The position numbers were made by a program, and so were the translations under genes. The notes below the pieces were generated by a model that was not told the origin of the DNA, made no database searches, and saw nothing but the letters and a program-made list of their open reading frames with translations. Positions 11,258 through 21,878 of a DNA stretch of 64,000 nucleotides are shown in pieces (position 1 is the first letter of the stretch; every line of letters begins with the position of its first letter). Source of the stretch: Bimuria novae-zelandiae CBS 107.79 (Eukaryota; Ascomycota; Dothideomycetes; Pleosporales; Didymosphaeriaceae); the NCBI GenBank assembly GCA_010015655.1, contig ML976744.1:98060-162059 (forward strand), written 5' to 3'.

Positions 11258-11879
11258 GATGGCGAAGTCGTGTCAAAGGCTATTGAGACGGAAGGGTATC
11301 AGTTTGTCGGCGTGAGGACTTTAGGGTGAACGAGACTAGAAGGACTTTAATACACATCCAAGCTACCTGCAGAGCAGTCCCTTCTACCGGAGAGAACCCC
11401 TCGGGGCCTCGACCGAGCAATACTTGCTCTACCAGCGAAACATGTCTCTCAGCGAACTGTGTTCGAACCGAGGTCTTACCACGAGTGATGCGGGTACTTG
11501 GTAGGTTATCGCTAAGTGGTACGCCTCGCAACGAGACATTTGCCGCTCGGCTAAGTTGCAATTGGCGAGCCCCGGCCTACTGGCTTCGCCAGTCTCGCCC
11601 AATCAAGCTCGGTGCCATATGACGCTAACCCACCCACAAGCCCAAGGTCTGGAGTAAGTTCGGACAGTGCGAGGGTTAGGTAGCGAGTCATTGCGGTAGA
11701 ATCCGGGGCAGCTATCAGTGTCCCCAGGCTCTGCATTGACGACCTTAGGTCAATATAAAGACTGATCAACATTTCCTTGTTTGGAAGTCAACCAAGCAGT
11801 TGGGATTCAGCAATCCTTCTTCCTATTTCATCTCTTCGTTGTTGGTTTTTTTCTCGAATCTCTCACGAATCCCAACGAC
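11258..11879. promoter_or_regulatory. Shared divergent promoter of SDR and MFS genes
   Basis: The two genes start back to back on either side of these 622 bp, so the interval must hold both promoters. No TATA box or paired CGG site for the nearby Zn2Cys6 regulator could be fixed by eye with confidence. Confidence 0.55.
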
Positions 11880-13458
11880 ATGGCTTCACCACCTCGGTCT
11901 GTCGAGATTCTCGATGTCGATATTAAAGTCATGCACGACACAAAGCTCGAAAACATTGAGTTCTCCGTGGATGGCCTCACCTGGACCCCAGAAGAGGAGA
12001 AGAAGGTTGTCCGCAAGATCGATACTTACCTGATGCCAATGATGTGGCTCATGTACCTACTTTCGTACATGGATCGGACAAAGTAAGTCGACTATACATC
12101 GCTCTCTCTTCCCGTATACTGACGTAAATAAAGTATTGGCAACGCGAAGATTGCCGGAATGCAAGCCGACCTCAGCCTTACTTCGAGCCAGTACAGCATT
12201 TGTCTTGTCGTCTTCTTCGGTAAGTCGTGGTGAAGAATTTTCCCTGCCTTGGCGCTGACAGGAACAGTTACCTATGTCGTTTTCGAGGTGCCTTCTAACA
12301 TGTTGATCGTGAGAATCCGCCCGTCAATCTATCTCCCGGCCATTATGACAGTCTGGGGGGCTTTGACATGCTGCATGGCCGCCATCAAAGACTACCACCA
12401 CCTGATCGTCTTGCGCATCTTCGTGGGTATGTTCGAAGCCGGATTCGGACCTGGAATGCTCCTTCTCATGAGCAGCTGGTACAAGCGAGAGGAACAGTCC
12501 AAGCGCTTCGGTATTTACATTTCGGCTGCTATCTTGTCGGGCGCCTTCGGTGGGCTACTCGCGGGTGCGATCACCGGCGAACTTGAAGGTGCCGCTGGGT
12601 ACCGCGGCTGGCGCTGGCTCTTCATCATCGAGGGAGCCGCTACTATCTTCGTCGCGATTTTGTCTTACTTCGTCTTACCCGATTTCCCTGGCACTACCTC
12701 CAAGCTCACCGAGCGGGAAAAGCAAATTGCATGTGCTCGCTTGATGCAAAGTGGCATAAGCACTGCTGTCGAAGGCGAGGAACGCATGGGCAAGGGCAAG
12801 TCATTCCTGCTCGCCGTGAGGGACTGGCGCACTACCGGATTCGTCATTGGTTATATGGTAAGTTGATTGCGTACTCGAGCACGATGGTGCCGTTACTAAC
12901 ATCGTCCAGGTCATCGTTGGCTCAGGCACTCTCTCCTACTTCTACCCTACGCTCGTCAACGGCCTTGGCTACACCGATACTGTTACAGCTCAGTACATGA
13001 CCGTCCCTATCTACGGCGTCGCTTTCGTGTGCGCTGCCGTCACAGCATACTTCGCAGATAGTATCCCTAACCACCGCGGGCTCATCATCGCCTGTTGGCT
13101 CGCCTTCTCACTCATAACTTCCATCATCATATGTGTTGTTTATGATTTCACAGCCAGGTACGCACTTCTAGTGCTCATGGCGGCTGGCATATGGACGTCG
13201 AATGCAATCTCGCTGTCTTTCGCCGGAGCCAGTTTTGGAGACATGCGGCCCGAGGTCCGTGGTGTGTCACTTGCGCTTGTCAACGCGATGGGCAACCTTG
13301 CCTCGATCTACGGCGCTTATTTGTTCCCCGCAGACGACAAGCCCAAATACTTGCTTGGATTTGGTGTTATCTCGGGTATGTTGGGTGTCGGCGTGGTCAC
13401 TTACATCGTCATGCACATCTCTACCAAGAAGAGGAACGGGTTGAGCGGGTTCTTTTAG
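11880..13458 (+). CDS. MFS transporter, anion:cation symporter (Dal5/allantoate permease-like) family
   Basis: Plasma-membrane uptake carrier, probably for an organic acid, vitamin or sugar acid. Exons 11880-12082, 12134-12219, 12268-12857 and 12910-13458 join in phase to 475 residues. The cytosolic N-terminus ends in KIDTYLMPMMWLMYLLSYMDRTN, a hallmark of the ACS family. Then come NIGNAKIAGM, YVVFEVPSNMLI, RIFVGMFEAGFGPGMLLLMSSWYKREEQSKR and GWRWLFIIEGAATIFVA. About twelve membrane segments fit the hydrophobic pattern. The start has GACATGG context. It is co-located with an SDR, a regulator and an aldolase, so it likely imports the substrate of that group (inference). Substrate cannot be assigned from sequence alone. 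Confidence 0.93.
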
Positions 13459-13846
13459 AAGATCACGATGTTATGAGCAGGACAGGCCGATACCCAGTGC
13501 TTTTGCGAGCATCGAAAGATGCACACCTTCTTTGTATATATTGAAGAATTTCTGAATGATCAACGACTTTATTATAGATCAATAATCTCTTGTCACATCA
13601 ATGGATGGCGTAATGCGCACTATGATGCACGAAAGCTCTGTGAGAACAAGGTATCTGATAGGATCTTCATTGACATGTCGTTGAATTCAAATGAACCATT
13701 CCAAGGCGCAAGACGTTCAGCCAAAGGCACACTTAACATGCCAGCGTCCAAAAACTGATGTAAGGGTCATGGCTATCCTTATACCGATAAAAAAGTCCTC
13801 AATTGTCTATCAACCGCTGTACAAATCAATAATCAACCATATAACC
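13459..13846. other. Intergenic
   Basis: 3' side of the MFS gene. No gene or structured RNA recognised. Confidence 0.5.
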
Positions 13847-14249
13847 ATGCTACAACGACAAAATGGCGCCTGGATCCGCCCGTATCTCGAAAGCTACTGG
13901 AGCGTCTGGTTCCGCAAGGCAAAGCAAAAATGGAACAGGAAGAAACAACAGCAACAAGCCCCGCCAAGTAGTAAGTCCTCTTCTATGGAAGCGGTTGAGA
14001 GCGAGGCTGAATAGAGTAATGCAAAGCATGGGATATCAAAGCCAGCAAGGTCCACTTCCAGGCGTGCAGGATTGGGGAGGCCCCGGCCAGCCGGCGGGAC
14101 AGCCACCTGGGTGGGGTACAGGACATCAGGGAAGTAGAAGCCAGGGAGGTAGAAGCCATGGAAGTAGAAGCCATGGCGGAAGCTCAGGGTATTATTCTTC
14201 GGGCACGAGAAGTTCGTCGTTGTATAGTAGTGGGCGGAGGAGCAGATAG
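13847..14249 (+). CDS. Possible small low-complexity protein, reading frame ambiguous
   Basis: Two frames are open and each has some merit. ATG 13863 opens 128 residues ending in a Gly/Ser/Arg-rich tail (GSRSQGGRSHGSRSHGG, then YSSG units). ATG 13847 opens a frame with a compact start MLQRQNGAWIRPYLESYWS followed by basic and poly-Gln residues, with a GTAAGT donor at about 13973. It could splice to a third, acidic frame (units of EVEAM). All depend on a 16-bp near-tandem repeat at about 14131-14180. No family recognised. It could equally be non-coding repeat DNA. Confidence 0.3.
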
Positions 14250-15512
14250 GCACGGTATTTTCATTAGGAGCAACATGTGGGGATGTCAACTTAGGCAGGA
14301 CAATTAAAATAATAGTTGCTTAATACGTGGAGTTCATATGAATTTGCCTCGAGACGCTGTGAGAATAGGAATTGAGCAGCGAACCGCATACCAATATACT
14401 CCAGTGGACTGTCTATCTGCAACTGGGAACTGTTCACGTGCAATTTTGTATTTCTTAAACGTGTCTACGCCTCCAAGGCCGCGTCCAAATCCGCAGAGAA
14501 AGCTTCCTCGCATGAACCTCTACTTTCACACTTAAATCGCCTACTTTGTAGACTTCCAAGGTTACGGAGAAAAACTTAGATTACTTTACAGGGCGCGTCG
14601 CCAGAGACCTAGGCGACCTTGTATCCACACTATGTGCTGGAGGTGATTGTGGCGGCGGCTTTGCTGGTCAAGAGGGCGCTGAGGGTGACGGAGACGGTGA
14701 GAGGTTGCATGGTGTTGAGCTTTGGATGTTGGAGGTGGGGAGATGGGCTTATGTACGTGTGGCGGAGAGACAGTGAAATATCTGCTTCAATTCATATGGT
14801 TGAGCTGTTGAGAAGAGTCAGAAGCTCCTCTGGGTGGGGGCGCGCCCTACCGAAGACCCAGCCGAATTCATATGGTCGCGAGGTGGTGCAATAGTGGGTG
14901 TACCAAGGTGTCGCGATGTCTGCTCTACTTCTTGTTCTGGGGATCGTGAAGTGTTGGATCGAGCCGACGTTTTGAAATATGTGAGGACCGCGTTGCGCAT
15001 CACACGATGATTAAGTATCATGGTATCGTGGAGCTCGATGGGCCGGTCGAAGCTTCGGATGATGTACAGAGGGACAAACTGCGAGTCAAGTTCAACAAGG
15101 CTGTGGCAGGTGCAATTCAAGATTCGAGGGATGGCCGACTCGAAGAGCGACATCAGGATGTTTTATGGTGTAGTGAAGGGAGGTCGGATGATCTGTGGAC
15201 CCGTGAGCGACAACCCTGTGACTGACTGTGTCTGACGGGCAGGGGCGCGAGGATTTGTGCGTAATTTGGCTCGAGTAATTTGAGGCTTGACATTACGTAA
15301 AGATTAGTGGATCATGTTAAGGTCATATCGCATGTTAAGACTCGTTGCTATCTCGTGTCACTCTATACAGAAATTGAAATTAGCTTGTGACCTCAAATTC
15401 ACTCCCTTGACGATCTTTTAGGTGTTTATGGACCTCTTAACACCGTGGAGAGCATCTCTGCATTACGCGTCAGCCATGTTACACCTTCACAGAAGGAACG
15501 AGATCCCACTTA
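14250..15512. other. Intergenic, no supported gene
   Basis: Minus-strand ATG 15153 opens 111 codons without a recognisable domain, and other frames are comparable. Nothing else seen. Confidence 0.45.
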
Positions 15513-16590
15513 CTACTGTCTCTCATACACCCTCCCCTCTTTCAGCTGCTTTTTCACGGCGAACTTTGTGACCTTATCAAGATCCTCCTTCGACAGACCC
15601 AACTTGTCACTGTTCAGGCCATGATAAGCTTCATAATTGCCATCTCCGGTCTTGTAGAAGAATCTTGTGTACATCGCCTTCGCAAATCCAGCGAAGCTAC
15701 CCTGTTGCAACTCTTCTAGTGCCTTAGCCACGCGCTCTTCCGCAGCCTCCGCAGGCTCAGACGTGATGCTCCAGTCGGCGTCCGAATCGCCCATCGCACG
15801 ATGTATGCTATCCAACATATCACGTTGGCTAACTAAGAAGCTCGACACGTATAAGCCGTTATCTTTCCAGTTTTCAAGTGCGGGCCCGTCACCGTCCTTC
15901 TTAATGGGGAGATCAAGGAGTGCCGCGACCGCGCGACCGCATTGTGCGAGGGTAGCGGCGTTGATCTTTTCAGTGCCGTCATCGAAGAAGATCGCCTTCT
16001 TATTTTTGAGGTCAAAGCCGTAGAGATCGAGCCCTGCAACAAGGGAATACTCGTACCAGAAGTTGCAGACGGGATTGATATAGTAGCCACCGACCGACTT
16101 GACGTCTTTGAATGCCTTTCTGGCGACAGGCCCATAGACGTTTTCATTGAGCAGTCTCTCGTTGTTGGGGTCTAGACAAGGTCAGTTGGTCTCTTCACCA
16201 TGGACAATCTTAGTGGCAGTTACCCATTCCATAGGCATTAGGCATCATCCAACGGATACCTGCTTTGACAGCAGAATTACAGATGTTAGGGTGAACTTCT
16301 GGTCCGGTTGTGTTACTGAGAATGATAATGAGGAAGTCGTGCCCACGCAGGGTCTCGATTATGGTGTCTTCCTTGGAGTAGTCCACTGGTGCAACCTTGA
16401 CGCCTTCAGGGAACTTTGACGTGCCGCCATGGTGTGTGATGGCAGTGACTTCATGCCGTCCTCTTTTGAGTAGCTCGCCGACAATGTGTGAGCCCACATG
16501 TCCGGTGGCCTTGCTCAAAGTCAGCTCTTGTGGGCATGAAACGAACCTTGAAATTCGAGGGAAACTAAATGATGTTGGAAAGCTGGACAT
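15513..16590 (-). CDS. NmrA-like NAD(P)-binding family protein, 5' end uncertain
   Basis: Atypical SDR of the NmrA/isoflavone-reductase-like group, used as redox sensors or reductases. Exons 16590-16224 and 16171-15513 join in phase to 341 residues. Recognisable parts: ATGHVGSHIVGELLKRG (cofactor motif), VDYSKEDTIIETLRGHDFLI, GIRWMMPNAYGMDPNN, then GGYYINPVCNFWYEYSL and a C-terminal helical domain. With start ATG 16590 the motif reads K-A-T-G-H-V-G, lacking the first glycine, and the usual first beta strand is missing. A matching strand (IQVAIVG) is encoded at about 16613-16595 in a frame I could not join cleanly. ATG 16636 lies near it but runs into a stop. So either an exon is mis-modelled or the 5' end is damaged. 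A pogo element lies just upstream. Confidence 0.8.
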
Positions 16591-16756
16591 GTTCCCACTA
16601 TGGCGACCTGGATGCGATTGTTCGACTGTTCGACATCTCAATATCGAGCCTTGATGCGGGAGGAAATACTCTTTGAGACTATGTGCTGTTCTCACTGGAT
16701 GTGATCCACGGGTGGATTGAGATACCTCTTGGGATACCAATGTTGGTCCCTATATA

Positions 16757-16800
16757 AGCTCGGCCATATACTTTTCGGCCACGTATACTTCTCGGCCACC
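16757..16800 (+). repeat. Left terminal inverted repeat of pogo element
   Basis: 44 bp matching 18521-18564 in reverse complement with three mismatches. It contains three spaced copies of a TCGGCCA core followed by TATAC/TATAT and CTT, possibly transposase binding sites. Confidence 0.93.
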
Positions 16801-16818
16801 CTAACTAAGATAGCCACA

Positions 16819-18462
16819 CTATTTTGAATCGCGATTTTTCAACGACANNNNNNNNNNNNNNNNNNNNNNNNNNNNNNNNNNNNNNNNNNNNNNNNNNNNN
16901 NNNNNNNNNNNNNNNNNNNNNNNNNNNNNNNNNNNNNNNNNNNNNNNNNNNNNNNNNNNNNNNNNNNNNNNNNNNNNNNNNNNNNNNNNNNNNNNNNNNN
17001 NNNNNNNNNNNNNNNNNNNNNNNNNNNNNNNNNNNNNNNNNNNNNNNNNNNNNNNNNNNNNNNNNNNNNNNNNNNNNNNNNNNNNNNNNNNNNNNNNNNN
17101 NNNNNNNNNNNNNNNNNNNNNNNNNNNNNNNNNNNNNNNNNNNNNNNNNNNNNNNNNNNNNNNNNNNNNNNNNNNNNNNNNNNNNNNNNNNNNNNNNNNN
17201 NNNNNNNNNNNNNNNNNNNNNNNNNNNNNNNNNNNNNNNNNNNNNNNNNNNNNNNNNNNNNNNNNNNNNNNNNNNNNNNNNNNNNNNNNNNNNNNNNNNN
17301 NNNNNNNNNNNNNNNNNNNNNNNNNNNNNNNNNNNNNNNNNNNNNNNNNNNNNNNNNNNNNNNNNNNNNNNNNNNNNNNNNNNNNNNNNNNNNNNNNNNN
17401 NNNNNNNNNNNNNNNNNNNNNNNNNNNNNNNNNNNNNNNNNNNNNNNNNNNNNNNNNNNNNNNNNNNNNNNNNNNNNNNNNNNNNNNNNNNNNNNNNNNN
17501 NNNNNNNNNNNNNNNNNNNNNNNNNNNNNNNNNNNNNNNNNNNNNNNNNNNNNNNNNNNNNNNNNNNNNNNNNNNNNNNNNNNNNNNNNNNNNNNNNNNN
17601 NNNNNNNNNNNNNNNNNNNNNNNNNNNNNNNNNNNNNNNNNNNNNNNNNNNNNNNNNNNNNNNNNNNGCCAGAGGATGGTGAAGTATTTGGTATAAAAAT
17701 ACGCTGTAACCATTCATATCCGATCGAGTTGGACGTCCAGCCGTTCTCTGACGTTGTGTAGAGCCAATTTGGTGTGCCTTGTGCTGGAAACCAGGTAGAT
17801 TGCAGATGCTTGCCTTTGAAGATGACTAGGCATTGAAGCTTGACGCCGGTGGCTGAGATGGTCTCAATAATAGACACCCACTCGCGATCCTCTGGAGATT
17901 TGATATAAGCTTTCTTCTTTAAAGAGCTTGCAAGCACCTGGGCATTCGTACATACCCCTAGTGCGCACCCTATCTCATCCATATTCCATATATCCTCGTA
18001 TTGTATCCCTAGCTCTATTCTTGTCCGCTCAAAAAGCACAAGAAAGGCCTTTATAGTGTCGTAGTTGGCTGCTGTAGTTCGTGCGCTCTCAATCGTTCGG
18101 CCGACTATAGATGCGACGCGTGGGTTGCGGGCGATGAAATGGGGTATCCATAGTTGCCCAAGAGGCTCGTAGTCCCCGTTCATGCGGAGGAGCCGGGTGG
18201 CCATTTCTCGTACACGAGGATGGGAGGGAGGCTGTGCGCGTGCGTCCTCATCGAGTATCCAATCTACTAGAAAGGCCTCTTGTTCTGGAGTCAATCGCTG
18301 CTGTTGGTGATGAGCTATCGCGTGAGGTCGGCGGCCATTGATGCGCTCTTGAAGTGATGATCGGGGAACACCGTACGCCTTAGCAGCTTGTCGCTGGCTT
18401 TTAAAAACACCAGCATTAAGATCGCGGATAGCATTAGCAAAAGCAACCTCACGAGGATCCAT
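16819..18462 (-). CDS. Pogo-type DDE transposase, interrupted by assembly gap
   Basis: Cut-and-paste transposase. From ATG 18462 the N-terminus has a psq-type helix-turn-helix (residues about 10-50, KSQRQAAKAYGVPRSSLQERI), then a CENP-B-type DNA-binding region (about 55-120, LTPEQEAFLVDWILDEDARA). The start of the DDE_1 domain follows, with the first catalytic Asp at residue 162 in IWNMDEIG. The frame is open until the gap at residue 266. After the gap it is open to a stop at 16819. If the gap length is exact the protein is 547 residues, right for this family. The second and third catalytic acids lie in the gap, so activity cannot be judged. Confidence 0.88.
   Translation of the reverse strand: MDPREVAFANAIRDLNAGVFKSQRQAAKAYGVPRSSLQERINGRRPHAIAHHQQQRLTPEQEAFLVDWILDEDARAQPPSHPRVREMATRLLRMNGDYEPLGQLWIPHFIARNPRVASIVGRTIESARTTAANYDTIKAFLVLFERTRIELGIQYEDIWNMDEIGCALGVCTNAQVLASSLKKKAYIKSPEDREWVSIIETISATGVKLQCLVIFKGKHLQSTWFPAQGTPNWLYTTSENGWTSNSIGYEWLQRIFIPNTSPSSGXXXXXXXXXXXXXXXXXXXXXXXXXXXXXXXXXXXXXXXXXXXXXXXXXXXXXXXXXXXXXXXXXXXXXXXXXXXXXXXXXXXXXXXXXXXXXXXXXXXXXXXXXXXXXXXXXXXXXXXXXXXXXXXXXXXXXXXXXXXXXXXXXXXXXXXXXXXXXXXXXXXXXXXXXXXXXXXXXXXXXXXXXXXXXXXXXXXXXXXXXXXXXXXXXXXXXXXXXXXXXXXXXXXXXXXXXXXXXXXXXXXXXXXXXXXXXXXXXXXXXXXXXXXXXXXXXXSLKNRDSK
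16848..17667. other. Assembly gap (820 N)
   Basis: Run of N inside the transposase gene. It probably reflects collapse of a multicopy element during assembly. Confidence 0.99.
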
Positions 18463-18520
18463 TTTGAGTATGTGGCGTTGAAGTATAGAGCGTCAAAAAT
18501 AGAGTAACGCGTTGTGGTGG

Positions 18521-18564
18521 GGTGGCCGAGAAGTATATGTGGCCGAAAAGCATATAGCCGAGCT
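18521..18564 (-). repeat. Right terminal inverted repeat of pogo element
   Basis: Partner of 16757-16800, with three mismatches out of 44. Confidence 0.93.
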
Positions 18565-19707
18565 TACTGCCACCATACTGCCAACCTTGAAAGTATTGCC
18601 TCCAAAGAAGATTATTCATCGACGAGCGGGGACACCCTGCGTTAAGGCCGCTAGAGACGAATGCTAACCCCGATTCGTTACAACCATATGCATGTTCCGG
18701 GGTACCTCAAAACCACCATACGTATTGGCTCGCAAATTGCACTGCTAATGACGTTAGGAGAAGAGGGTGGTAGAGAGAGCTTGCAGGGAGGGTGTGTGGT
18801 GTTGACGACGTCCGGATCTAACCTCATATGTCCGTTGGCCTCTTTCCTTCCCCACAACCACCCATCCACCCCACCCACCCCACCCACCGACCCAAACATC
18901 CCAAGGGATTTTTGCGCATCTACGTATCATCCTTCACGCCTTACATTACTTTCTTAAGCTGTCGCGCAGTCCCCGTTAAGCTCCTCGCGCTAGGCGAGTG
19001 ACGTCCCATGAACAAACGCGCCAACGACCCTGGACAGGATTGCCCGTCGTACTCCCAGCAGTGTCTGTGTAGCGCGTATAACTATTGACCTGTCCTCTTA
19101 TTTTTTGACCCATCATAAATCTTAGACCTCACTACCAATACTTGCAGCGGTAGTGTTATAGTACGGCTCACTTGTCTGAGCCCCGCTCACGCGCGAGACT
19201 TCCCAACAATCCGTCAACTCCATAGTCCACACCTGCGCTCCGCCCAGTACGAAGATGGACCGTCAAAGGCTCCATCTCAGGATCAACTCTTTTAATGTGT
19301 ATGATTCGCCCATTGACCACCGTTTCGTATGCGTCTTACCTGGTTCAATGCACCGCCCCAGGCCCCCAACGTAGATCGCCGGCCCGCACCTCTGAGCCAC
19401 GCTTGTCACACTAATTACAGCAACAAACCGCAGATGATTTGGTAAAACTAGATAGAAGCTCCACGGGAAGTTTAGAGCGTTTCATGCGGAACGCACCGCC
19501 GCATCGAGCGAAGGATGTAGACTGCGAGAGGGCGGCGTTCGGCTGCCTCGTACTGCGGAGGCGTATATGTACCAACTACCTGCACCCCTCTCAAGACATC
19601 ACGTCTTAAGTATATACTTCGACTGTCAGCACTACGCCTCCAACTTCCTCTTTCCTCCAGAGACAGCACTTCTTCATCACCAACCTATGCCGCATCGCAT
19701 TTCCACC
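18565..19707. other. Intergenic
   Basis: Between the pogo element and the membrane-protein gene. It contains a pyrimidine-rich CCACCC-type tract at about 18855-18895. No gene seen. Confidence 0.5.
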
Positions 19708-20423
19708 ATGGGTCCCATCCTCAACCTGCGCATCCTCACCACCTCCATCCCACACTCCCTCCGCGCTCTATCCATCGTCTCCTTTGCCCCAGCCTTCATA
19801 CTCCTCCTCATCTGCGGCATTGCCTCATCCCGCGTCAATCCTGCCATCGGCATCCTCCCCATGTTCTTCTCTGCCGCCTACTCCTCCGCTCTGCTCGCCA
19901 ATGAGAACAACTGCGGCTGCCGCGCCGCCGGTCTCACAGGCACGCCGCTGCACATGGTATCCGACATGCTCTGCGGGACCGGCCTGCTCGTGTGCTTGAT
20001 ACTGGGCTGGGTCAGCATGGGGTCGTGGGGGTACGAGGGGGTACCGCTCATCATTGGGACGTACGGGACAAACTTTATCCTGTTCAATTTGTGAGTTACC
20101 TTGTATTTCTCTTCGCACTTCCTTCTTTTTAATCGTTACTCATGATCTCCTTTCTCATGTGACTGTCATGCGTTTCTCAAATCAAAGTGCTGCATGCTGA
20201 CAGGCGTACCAGTGGGGTCCACGCCTACTTCGTCCTCAAAGACGTGTTCGACGCCTTCCAGCCTGGCGCCACGTACCCAAACGCCTGCCGGGAGTGCCAG
20301 TACATGTCGTTCCCGCGGATCAGTGTGAAGTTCCACAGCGACGACGAACACGACGGGTACAAGCCACTGTTAGATGGCGAGGGGAGGCCAACGCCGGCCG
20401 TGAATGCGGAGGAGGCGGTCTGA
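19708..20423 (+). CDS. Four-helix membrane protein of unknown function
   Basis: Exons 19708-20090 and 20204-20423 join in phase to 200 residues. I chose ATG 19708 for its CCACCATGG context; in-frame ATGs also exist at 19567 and 19687. Four hydrophobic segments are predicted at about residues 20-40, 45-66, 83-103 and 110-130, with a short loop NENNCGCRAAG between the second and third. A hydrophilic C-terminal tail of about 65 residues (CRECQY, then an acidic GYKPLLDGEG) lies after the last helix. The layout recalls small fungal membrane proteins annotated only as hypothetical. No enzyme motif is seen. The splice from FILFN into LRTSGVHAYF is well supported by phase and by GTGAGT/CAG borders. 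Confidence 0.75.
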
Positions 20424-21041
20424 TGCGCTGGCAGGGCGATCTGATCTGGTTGTCCCAGACGAGTCAGCATAGAGAGGCGCTCGCGGCACACAACAGGCGG
20501 CGTTCTGGATATAGGTTTAGCGTACATTGACCTCGGTGCTGTACACCACTCACCAGGTGGTGGCGTTCTGCTTCAGTATGTATCGCTCGATTCAATGCAC
20601 AAATATTGACATAACAGTACTACACAGACAGCTGGTCACCCGTGAAAAGGAAGGTTGAGTGTGGAAGTCATAAGCATTGAACTCCGTCGCACGTTGGATG
20701 CATGCCTGGTCTAAAGTAAAAAGTACAAAACGCCTCCGGCACCAGATAAATGCTACGCGACAAAGAAATCATATTCCACGCCGTGTATCCTCCAAATCGT
20801 AATGGTGTGCGTGGGTATTGACATGCAAATGTTCGCTCGTGAATGTCCTGCAAACATGCCAGGAGAAAATTTTATTCGGGATGTGCGCTTCATGGGCCAA
20901 AAAGTGTTGCACCGGACAAGTCCTTCGTCGAATATCAGTCTCGGTGGGCTCGTATGGTCATGAGTTTCTCTGTTTGTGATTTAGGTAGAAACCTGGTAAG
21001 ATCCACCCTTGGTAGGATCGCTGGTGATTGGGGCGGACATA
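20424..21041. other. Intergenic, convergent 3' ends
   Basis: Lies between the membrane-protein gene and the MYND gene. Nothing recognised. Confidence 0.5.
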
Positions 21042-21878
21042 TTAAAAATGGTGTTCATCCGTCGCCATTGCAGGTGAGCCAGGTACAGAGACGTCCGGCG
21101 TCTCTAGAACAGAAGATGGGCTTGGGGCAGAGACAGGATCGCAATCGGCCTTGTGACCTTTCCATGCCTGTTTCTGGCATGTCCTCGAACAGTAGTAGGC
21201 GCGCTTGCAGCGGGAGCAGCGGAGGAGGGAGTGACCCGAAGGAGGCGGTCTGGTGCAGGTTGAACAAGTAGTCGGAAGAGTCGTGGAGAAGAACGGGTCG
21301 GCTGTTGATTGGTCAATAATTGTTTATGAAAACGTGGCTACGATAATGTGCTGGATTGTGGTTCGTTTCACCCCTGCAGAAATGGAACGCGGCGTTCCTT
21401 GGCGTTGGGATCGCACACCGCTGCTCCAGCACAACGGTAATCTAACAACGGATCCACTTCTCAGTTGTGGGTAATTGGGTCTTTCACATAGAGGATAAGA
21501 CGAATTTTGATTTCGTGAAAATAGGAACATTGCGTGAACGTACCTGCGCCTGTAGCATCGGCGGGTAGGGCAGCGACATCGATGGTAGTGGCATTGACAG
21601 GAGAAGCATTGGTCCTGGAAGCGAATGAATGTGTAAATGACGTTGTAGAGAGTGAGTCTGCTATCGTGAGTAAATTATCCAAAAAATCAAAGTCGATGAT
21701 GGCCATCGAACTCGCAGCAAGACCCACCTTCTTGGAGACTGTCGTGCCTCTTCCTTTCTTCAGCAGTACCATCGCTCTTCGACTCCATCTCCTTGACCAC
21801 AACTTCCGCCTCTTTCTTCACTGAGCCATGGCCCAGACTGGTTGTGAAGACATTCAAACACACGCTTCTCGGGGGCAT
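21042..21878 (-). CDS. Small MYND zinc-finger protein
   Basis: Three exons (21878-21728, 21660-21544, 21301-21042) join with matching phases to 175 residues, start MPPRSVCLNVF. The last exon holds a full MYND finger: TTCSTCTRPP, LLRCSRCKRAYYCSRTCQ, AWKGHKADC. The ligand pattern C-x2-C, C-x2-C, C-x3-C, H-x3-C is intact. MYND fingers bind two zinc ions and act in protein-protein contacts. The N-terminal 100 residues are charged, then Ser/Thr-rich, with no other domain. The finger lies at about residues 100-140 with a short Pro/Ser tail ending in TDEHHF. Many fungal proteins of this shape are uncharacterised. The second intron is long (242 bp) but its phase and borders fit. Confidence 0.88.

Larger units (their letters stand above)
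16757..18564 (-). mobile_element. Pogo/Fot1-type DNA transposon with 44-bp TIRs and TA target duplication
   Basis: A 1808-bp element (820 bp of it is an assembly gap) bounded by inverted repeats at 16757-16800 and 18521-18564 that differ at three positions. Both ends are flanked by TA (16755-16756 and 18565-18566), the duplication made by Tc1/mariner/pogo transposases. It encodes one transposase on the minus strand. It lies between the NmrA-like gene and the four-helix membrane protein gene, with its left end in the NmrA promoter. The near-identical ends and open transposase frame suggest a fairly recent insertion. Confidence 0.93.

Noticed and set aside
16805..17717. Extra open frames spanning the N run on both strands
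   Set aside because: They exist only because N codons contain no stops. Only the transposase frame has real sequence on both sides.
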